The translations under genes were made by a program, and so were the position numbers. DNA of 5,035 bases from JANYJJ01 sp038241115 (lineage in GTDB: Bacteria > Pseudomonadota > Gammaproteobacteria > Burkholderiales > Burkholderiaceae_C), in assembly GCA_038241115.1 (NCBI GenBank), contig JBBRGA010000190.1, positions 1-5,035 on the forward strand, written 5' to 3'. The notes under the pieces are model-generated. The model was given only the letters and a program-made list of their open reading frames with translations, was not told where the DNA came from and searched no databases. Shown here piece after piece: positions 1 to 5,035 of the stretch. Within the stretch, counting starts at the first letter, position 1. Each line of letters opens with the position of its first letter.

Positions 1-387
1 GGCTCGTGCGTGGCCATCATCCTCACCGACCCTCGGCGCACCGTGGCCGCGATGTGCCATATCGTGCATTCCGGCACGGCACCGGCTGATGAGCGCGGCG
101 AGCAGACCACCCATGCCGAGCCGGCGCTGGCGGCCATGTTCGACATGCTGCAGGGCTGCGGCATCAGCCCGCAGCTGTGCGAGGCCTGCCTGTACGGCGG
201 CGGCAACATGTTTCCCGCGCTGTTTCAGCAAGCCCACGTGGGCCAGAACAACATCGACTGGGCCGTGCAAGCGCTGGCCGACTGGGGCATCCGGTTGCGC
301 GCTCAGGACACCGGCGGCACGGCATTCCGCCGCATCAACTGGACCGTGGGCCCAGGGGCGCCAGCAGTGCGCCTCGGGGGAATTTGA
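1..387 (+). CDS. cheD: Chemoreceptor glutamine deamidase CheD, 5'-truncated by the window
   Basis: CheD hydrolyses side-chain amides of specific glutamines in chemoreceptors, making them available for methylation. The reading frame is open from base 1 and begins Gly-Ser-Cys-Val-Ala, the usual CheD catalytic-cysteine motif. The GTG at position 10 is therefore an internal Val codon, and the true start lies upstream. Counting from base 1, Cys3 is the probable nucleophile and His20 the probable catalytic His. Their 17-residue spacing equals Cys27-His44 of Thermotoga maritima CheD. The third catalytic residue, a Thr upstream of the Cys, is outside the window. A Gly-rich motif Tyr-Gly-Gly-Gly-Asn-Met (residues 65-70) corresponds to the family's FGGAxM segment. 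The sequence is somewhat divergent: the residues after His20 read Ile-Val-His-Ser-Gly rather than the common FMLP type. The gene ends 9 bp before cheB, so the two are almost certainly cotranscribed. The assignment is strong; activity is inferred. Confidence 0.88.
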   Translation, partial: GSCVAIILTDPRRTVAAMCHIVHSGTAPADERGEQTTHAEPALAAMFDMLQGCGISPQLCEACLYGGGNMFPALFQQAHVGQNNIDWAVQALADWGIRLRAQDTGGTAFRRINWTVGPGAPAVRLGGI

Positions 388-396
388 AAGCACAAG
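386..396 (+). promoter_or_regulatory. Weak ribosome-binding site of cheB, overlapping the cheD stop codon
   Basis: GAAAG at 386-390 lies 6 nt before the cheB ATG and shares two bases with the TGA stop of cheD. A better purine run (GGGGGA, 375-380) lies 16 nt away, too far to act as a normal Shine-Dalgarno. The arrangement suggests that ribosomes finishing cheD help start cheB, which would keep the two adaptation enzymes in proportion. Coupling is inferred. Confidence 0.4.
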
Positions 397-1470
397 ATGG
401 CGATCAAGGTTTATGTGGTCGACGACTCTGCAGTGGTGCGCCAGACAGTGGCCCACCTGTTGCAGGGCGACGCCGAAATCGAGCTCATGGGCAGTGCGCC
501 CAACCCGCTGATCGCCGGGCCGGTGATCCGCAAGACGCCGCCCGACGTGCTGCTGCTCGACATCGAGATGCCCGGCATGGACGGCCTGACGTTTTTGCGC
601 CAGATCATGGAAACGTCGCCGATTCCCACCGTGATCTGCTCGACGCTGACCACAGGCGGCAGCCAGATGGCGCTCGAAGCGCTGGCCGCCGGCGCGGTGG
701 CGGTGGTGTCGAAACCGCGGCTGGGGCTGAAGCAATTTCTGGAAGAGTCGCGGCGCGAACTGGTGACGACTTTGAAAACCGCCGCACGCTCGCGGCCGCG
801 CGCCAGTGCGGCCGCGCGAGCGGGATCGATGGCCCCGGCGGCTGCCCCCCGGCCCGCTGCGCCGCGTGCGGCCTCGGCCGGCTTGCATGCGTTGTCGGTC
901 AACAAGCCGGTGATCATCGGCAGCTCTACGGGCGGTTGTCAGGCGCTGGAGTCGATCCTCACCGCGCTGCCGGCCGACAGTCCGGGCATCGCCATCGTTC
1001 AGCACATGCCCGAGAAATTCACCGCCATGTACGCGCAGCGGCTCAACGGCATTTGCGCGGTCAATGTGCGCGAGGCCAAGGACGGTGACCGTCTGGAGCG
1101 CGGCGTGGTGCTGATCGCGCCGGGCGGCAAGCACATGCAGCTGCGCAAGGGCGGCGGCCAATACTTTGCGGTGGTGGCCGACGGCCCGCCAGTGAACCGC
1201 CACAAACCCAGCGTCGACGTGCTGTTTCGCAGCATGGCTGAATGCACCGGCGGCGACGTGCTGGCCATCATGCTCACCGGCATGGGTGACGACGGCGCGC
1301 GCGGCATGAAGCAGTTGCACGACGGCGGCGCGCGCACGCTGGCGCAGGACGAAGCCAGCTGCGTGGTGTTTGGCATGCCCAAGGAGGCCATCAAGCTCGG
1401 CGCGGTTGACCAGGTGCTGCCGCTGGACCGCATGGCCGGCGCAATTCTTCAGTTCGACGCACGCGGGTAG
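397..1470 (+). CDS. cheB: CheB: chemotaxis response regulator, protein-glutamate methylesterase/glutamine deamidase
   Basis: Cytoplasmic adaptation enzyme. When phosphorylated by CheA it demethylates receptor glutamyl methyl esters, and it also deamidates receptor glutamines. The protein is 357 aa, close to the roughly 350 aa usual for the family. Residues 1-125 are a receiver domain: acidic pair Asp9-Asp10, phosphoacceptor Asp55 in LLLDIEMPGMDG, a Ser/Thr cluster at 82-86, and Lys106 in SKP. Residues about 126-168 are an Ala/Pro/Arg-rich linker. Residues 169-355 are the methylesterase domain with Ser177 in GSSTGG, His203 in QHMPEKF and Asp299 in LTGMGDDGA. The spacings of 26 and 96 residues are identical to the Salmonella CheB triad Ser164/His190/Asp286. 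The ATG start is supported by the typical N-terminus MAIKVYVVDDS. The ribosome-binding site is weak (GAAAG at 386-390, 6 nt before ATG, overlapping the cheD stop), so translation may be coupled to cheD. All key residues are present. Confidence 0.98.
   Translation: MAIKVYVVDDSAVVRQTVAHLLQGDAEIELMGSAPNPLIAGPVIRKTPPDVLLLDIEMPGMDGLTFLRQIMETSPIPTVICSTLTTGGSQMALEALAAGAVAVVSKPRLGLKQFLEESRRELVTTLKTAARSRPRASAAARAGSMAPAAAPRPAAPRAASAGLHALSVNKPVIIGSSTGGCQALESILTALPADSPGIAIVQHMPEKFTAMYAQRLNGICAVNVREAKDGDRLERGVVLIAPGGKHMQLRKGGGQYFAVVADGPPVNRHKPSVDVLFRSMAECTGGDVLAIMLTGMGDDGARGMKQLHDGGARTLAQDEASCVVFGMPKEAIKLGAVDQVLPLDRMAGAILQFDARG
787..822 (+). repeat. GC-rich inverted and direct repeat in the interdomain linker of cheB
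   Basis: The 13-base arm at 787-799 (CGCTCGCGGCCGC) is complementary to 808-822 apart from a 2-base bulge, with an 8-base loop. The same stretch holds an 11-bp direct repeat, GCGGCCGCGCG, at 792-802 and 808-818. It encodes Ala/Arg/Ser residues of the flexible linker between the CheB receiver and methylesterase domains. It may simply reflect GC-rich Ala/Arg codons, but it could form a stable mRNA hairpin exactly at the domain boundary. Confidence 0.7.
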
Positions 1471-1494
1471 TCGGTTCCCCACAGATCACGCAAC

Positions 1495-1522
1495 ACCCCA
1501 CACCCCGCACCCCGCACCCCGC
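1495..1522 (+). repeat. 7-bp tandem repeat, four copies of ACCCCRC
   Basis: One variant copy (ACCCCAC, 1495-1501) is followed by three perfect copies of ACCCCGC (1502-1508, 1509-1515, 1516-1522). The array lies in the cheB to GGDEF-EAL gap, 66 bases before the downstream start codon. Such arrays can change copy number by replication slippage. Because it is untranslated, a change would alter only leader length or transcription. Confidence 0.93.
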
Positions 1523-1577
1523 AACACCACGCCACCCCCGCCCCGCCGAGCCAACCGCAGTCCAGCCCCCATCACTC

Positions 1578-1588
1578 GAAGGTTCGCC
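1578..1588 (+). promoter_or_regulatory. Ribosome-binding site of the GAF-GGDEF-EAL gene
   Basis: GAAGG at 1578-1582 lies 6 nt before the ATG at 1589. This decides the start: the frame is open further upstream, back into cheB, but that extension runs through the C-rich gap as low-complexity Pro/Thr/His sequence. Conserved GAF-type sequence begins only after the 1589 ATG. Confidence 0.65.
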
Positions 1589-3543
<1,955 letters not shown>

Positions 3544-3547
<4 letters not shown>

Positions 3548-3570
3548 GTCCGCACACGGCCGTCCGATAT
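3544..3570 (+). promoter_or_regulatory. Possible sigma-28 (FliA) promoter of the MCP gene
   Basis: TTAAGTCC (3544-3551), 11 bases, then TCCGATAT (3563-3570). Against the enterobacterial FliA consensus TAAAGTTT-N11-GCCGATAA this matches 5 of 8 at -35 and 6 of 8 at -10, including the CCGATA core, with exactly the consensus spacer. The -35 overlaps the stop codon of the preceding gene. FliA commonly drives chemoreceptor genes, which fits. A second GCCGAT at 3584-3589 has no acceptable -35 at the right distance. The match is partial and could be chance. Confidence 0.4.
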
Positions 3571-3606
3571 TCAAAGTGTTGTAGCCGATCGCACCGAAGT
3601 CTTTTC

Positions 3607-3647
3607 GAGGAGGTCCTATGGCACTTGTCTTCTTTGTAGAGGAACCT
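3607..3647 (+). promoter_or_regulatory. Leader of the MCP gene: consensus Shine-Dalgarno, out-of-frame ATG, and possible hairpin
   Basis: GAGGAGG (3607-3613) is a near-perfect Shine-Dalgarno, 4 nt before an ATG at 3618. That ATG opens a frame different from the MCP frame, and it runs to a stop at 3828-3830 inside the MCP gene. In the MCP frame there is a TAG at 3637-3639, so the MCP cannot start at or before this point. Bases 3611-3617 (AGGTCCT) can pair with 3640-3647 (AGGAACCT) with one bulged A. That stem would cover parts of both this Shine-Dalgarno and the one used by the MCP gene. A role as a coupling leader or uORF is speculative. Confidence 0.35.
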
Positions 3648-3651
3648 GGCT
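3638..3651 (+). promoter_or_regulatory. Ribosome-binding site of the MCP gene, supporting a GTG start
   Basis: AGAGGA at 3638-3643 is 8 nt before GTG at 3652. An in-frame TAG at 3637-3639 bars any further-upstream start. The protein from this GTG begins MRISNIKIGVRLG, closely resembling the N-termini of betaproteobacterial MCPs (short basic start, then the first membrane helix). Confidence 0.65.
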
Positions 3652-5035
3652 GTGCGTATCTCCAACATCAAAATCGGCGTTCGACTGGGCATTGCCTTCG
3701 GCGCCATGATCGCGCTCATCGGCGTGGTGGCCGCGGGCGGTCTGTGGTCCATGACCCGCATCAAGGGCGATCTGGACACCATCATTCGGGTCGACAACGC
3801 CAAGATCAAGATCAGCAACGCGCTGATTGAACAGGTGCACATCCAGCAGCGCGTGATCCGCAGCGTGATCCTGATCAGCGACCCCGACCAAAAGCGCGCC
3901 GAGGCCGCCAAGGTGAAGGAGGCCCGCGAAACCTACTTGAGGCTGTGGGACGAGTTCAAGGCGGCATCCATATCTGCCGCTGTTTCGGCCGGTGTTTCGG
4001 ATTCGAAGTCAGCGTCAGCGCCTGCATCGCTCACCACATCCGAGCCCGCATCGGAAGCCGCTGCTCCCGACGCCGAATTGCCGGCGCATCTGGCATCGGT
4101 CGAGGCCGCGCGCCTGGCGGCCAGCGCGATCAACGGCAAGGTGATGATCCTGGCCATGGCCAAGCGTGAAAAAGACGCCACCGATCTTTTGGTGGGCGAC
4201 GGACTGGTGGCCAACCAAAAATGGATCGACGCGGTGGCCGCCAATTTGGCCACGCAGGAAGCGGCGACCGCCCGCCGGGTGGAGACCGCCGACGCCAGCT
4301 TTCGCACCGGCCTGTGGGCCATGGGCCTGATCGGGCTGGCGGCCGCCGCTGTGGGAATGATGGCCGGGGGCTTCATCACCGTCACCATCACCCGGCCGAT
4401 CGAATACGCCAGCCAGTGCGCCCTGCGCATGGCCGAGGGCGACCTGAGTCAGCGGGTCGAGCGGCGCGCAGGTTTTGACGGCAAAGACGAGACGTCGCAG
4501 CTGATTGCCGCCATGCAGTGCATGCATGACAGCATCTGCGAGATGGTCAGCAGCGTGAACGTCAGCGCCAGCGGCGTGGCCAGCGCGAGCCAGCAGATCG
4601 CATCGGGCAACCTCGATTTGTCGAGCCGCACCGAACAACAGGCGGCCAGCCTGGAGCAGACGGCGGCCACCATGGACCAGCTCAACTCCACCGTGCGCAA
4701 CAACGCCGACAGCACACAGCAGGCGGTCGGACTCGTGGTCGGAGCCACCGAAGTGGCCACACGCGGCGGCGCGGTGATGCAGCAGGTGGTGCAGACCATG
4801 AGCGGGATCGACCGCAGCTCCAAGAAGATCGCCGACATCATTGGCGTGATTGACAGCATCGCCTTCCAGACCAACATCCTGGCGTTGAATGCCGCGGTAG
4901 AGGCTGCACGCGCTGGCGAGCAGGGCCGGGGTTTTGCCGTCGTGGCAGCAGAGGTGCGCAGCCTGGCGAAGCGCTCCAGTGAAGCAGCACGCGAGATCAA
5001 GGTGCTGATTGGCGCATCGGTCGAGCAGGTCAGTG
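3652..5035 (+). CDS. Methyl-accepting chemotaxis protein, 3'-truncated by the window
   Basis: An inner-membrane chemoreceptor that senses a periplasmic ligand and controls the CheA kinase through its cytoplasmic hairpin. 461 residues are visible. TM1 is about 11-32. The periplasmic domain (33-217) is probably a four-helix bundle of the 4HB_MCP type, with an Ala/Ser/Pro-rich insertion at about 104-140. TM2 is about 219-243. The HAMP domain follows (about 244-298; TRPIEYA with Pro249, and KDETSQL where DExGxL is usual). The signalling domain runs from about 300. The first methylation helix SRTEQQAASLEQTAATMDQL aligns with E. coli Tsr, so Gln329, Gln336 and Gln343 fall on Tsr sites 297, 304 and 311. 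The kinase-control tip (about 395-450: IAFQTNILALNAAVEAARAGEQGRGFAVVAAEV) is nearly identical to Tsr, placing it in the same (36H-like) class by inspection. The descending helix and any C-terminal CheR/CheB tether lie beyond the window. Ligand unknown. Confidence 0.96.
   Translation, partial: MRISNIKIGVRLGIAFGAMIALIGVVAAGGLWSMTRIKGDLDTIIRVDNAKIKISNALIEQVHIQQRVIRSVILISDPDQKRAEAAKVKEARETYLRLWDEFKAASISAAVSAGVSDSKSASAPASLTTSEPASEAAAPDAELPAHLASVEAARLAASAINGKVMILAMAKREKDATDLLVGDGLVANQKWIDAVAANLATQEAATARRVETADASFRTGLWAMGLIGLAAAAVGMMAGGFITVTITRPIEYASQCALRMAEGDLSQRVERRAGFDGKDETSQLIAAMQCMHDSICEMVSSVNVSASGVASASQQIASGNLDLSSRTEQQAASLEQTAATMDQLNSTVRNNADSTQQAVGLVVGATEVATRGGAVMQQVVQTMSGIDRSSKKIADIIGVIDSIAFQTNILALNAAVEAARAGEQGRGFAVVAAEVRSLAKRSSEAAREIKVLIGASVEQVS
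3961..4071 (+). other. Low-complexity Ala/Ser/Pro insertion in the MCP periplasmic domain
   Basis: Residues 104-140 of the MCP contain 12 Ala and 10 Ser among 37, plus 3 Pro, and no obvious helix pattern. They sit between what look like the second and third helices of the four-helix bundle, normally a short turn. The stretch uses codons such as ATA, TCT and TCA that are scarce in the flanking coding sequence. It looks like a disordered linker or recently expanded insertion. The helix assignment is by eye. Confidence 0.6.

Larger units (their letters stand above)
1471..1588 (+). terminator. C-rich, G-poor intergenic region: candidate Rho-dependent termination (rut) zone
   Basis: This is the gap between cheB and the GAF-GGDEF-EAL gene. 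By hand count the 118 bases are 65 C, 19 G, 25 A and 9 T. In the core at 1491-1540 there are 33 C, 5 G, 12 A and no T, and no T occurs from 1487 to 1560. RNA with C far above G and little structure is what Rho binds. No GC hairpin followed by a T run is visible, so an intrinsic terminator is absent here. I see no convincing sigma-70 or sigma-28 promoter in the gap. Termination by Rho is an inference from composition only; the bias could be neutral repeat expansion. Confidence 0.35.

Noticed and set aside
177..1088. A 303-codon + strand frame overlapping cheD and cheB
   Set aside because: Arg/Gly/Ala-rich shadow of the cheD and cheB frames with no domain; the real genes have complete catalytic signatures.
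1495..1522. CRISPR array or iteron-like origin from the tandem 7-mers
   Set aside because: Units are directly adjacent without spacers and too short for CRISPR; there is no AT-rich region or replication gene nearby to suggest an origin.
1370..1588. N-terminal extension of the GAF-GGDEF-EAL protein by 73 residues into cheB
   Set aside because: The extension overlaps the CheB C-terminus and translates the C-rich gap as Pro/Thr/His/Arg-rich sequence; the ATG at 1589 has its own Shine-Dalgarno and directly precedes GAF-like sequence.
3584..3591. GCCGATCG as the -10 of a second sigma-28 promoter
   Set aside because: Eleven bases upstream the -35 position reads CGATATTC, unlike TAAAGTTT; the nearby TCAAAGTG is only 5 bases away, too close.
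3548..3600. Intrinsic terminator after the GGDEF-EAL gene
   Set aside because: Short palindromes (CTTAAG, CGGCCG) are present, but there is no stable stem followed by a T run.
3618..3830. A 70-residue protein starting at the ATG behind the strong Shine-Dalgarno
   Set aside because: After about 11 residues it runs out of frame through the conserved MCP N-terminus and becomes Arg/His/Gly-rich. I keep the start site as a possible leader but do not support a functional protein.

Overview
The window is a GC-rich (roughly two-thirds G+C), densely coding piece of a bacterial chromosome, and every recognisable gene belongs to chemotaxis or cyclic-di-GMP signalling. The codon use, the style of the methyl-accepting chemotaxis protein (MCP) and the cheD-cheB pairing suggest a betaproteobacterium, most likely Burkholderiales/Comamonadaceae. 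That placement is an inference from resemblance, not a computed result. All four genes are on the + strand.

Layout: (1) 1-387, the 3' part of cheD (chemoreceptor glutamine deamidase), entering from upstream. (2) 397-1470, a complete cheB (receptor methylesterase/deamidase response regulator), 9 bp after cheD and clearly in the same operon. (3) 1471-1588, a 118-bp gap whose + strand is 55% C and only 16% G. It contains a 7-bp tandem repeat and 74 bases without a T, and looks like a Rho-utilisation (rut) region. (4) 1589-3547, a complete gene for a soluble GAF-GGDEF-EAL protein with both catalytic signatures largely intact and a Pro-Val/Ser-Val tail encoded by a hexanucleotide tandem repeat. 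(5) 3548-3651, a leader region with a possible sigma-28 (FliA) promoter, a consensus Shine-Dalgarno in front of an out-of-frame ATG, and a second Shine-Dalgarno in front of the probable GTG start of the next gene. (6) 3652-5035, an MCP gene cut by the window end.

How the parts fit: MCPs signal through CheA/CheW and are adapted by covalent change of glutamate/glutamine side chains in their cytoplasmic helices. CheB removes methyl groups and deamidates Gln, and CheD deamidates Gln. The MCP here has Gln at all three positions of the first methylation helix, so its adaptation would depend on deamidation of the kind the two upstream enzymes perform. The GAF-GGDEF-EAL protein probably adds a c-di-GMP input to the motility decision. 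I see no mobile element, CRISPR array, tRNA or rRNA. No previously undescribed system is evident. The most unusual items are the MCP leader, the MCP periplasmic insertion, the two short tandem repeats and the C-rich gap.
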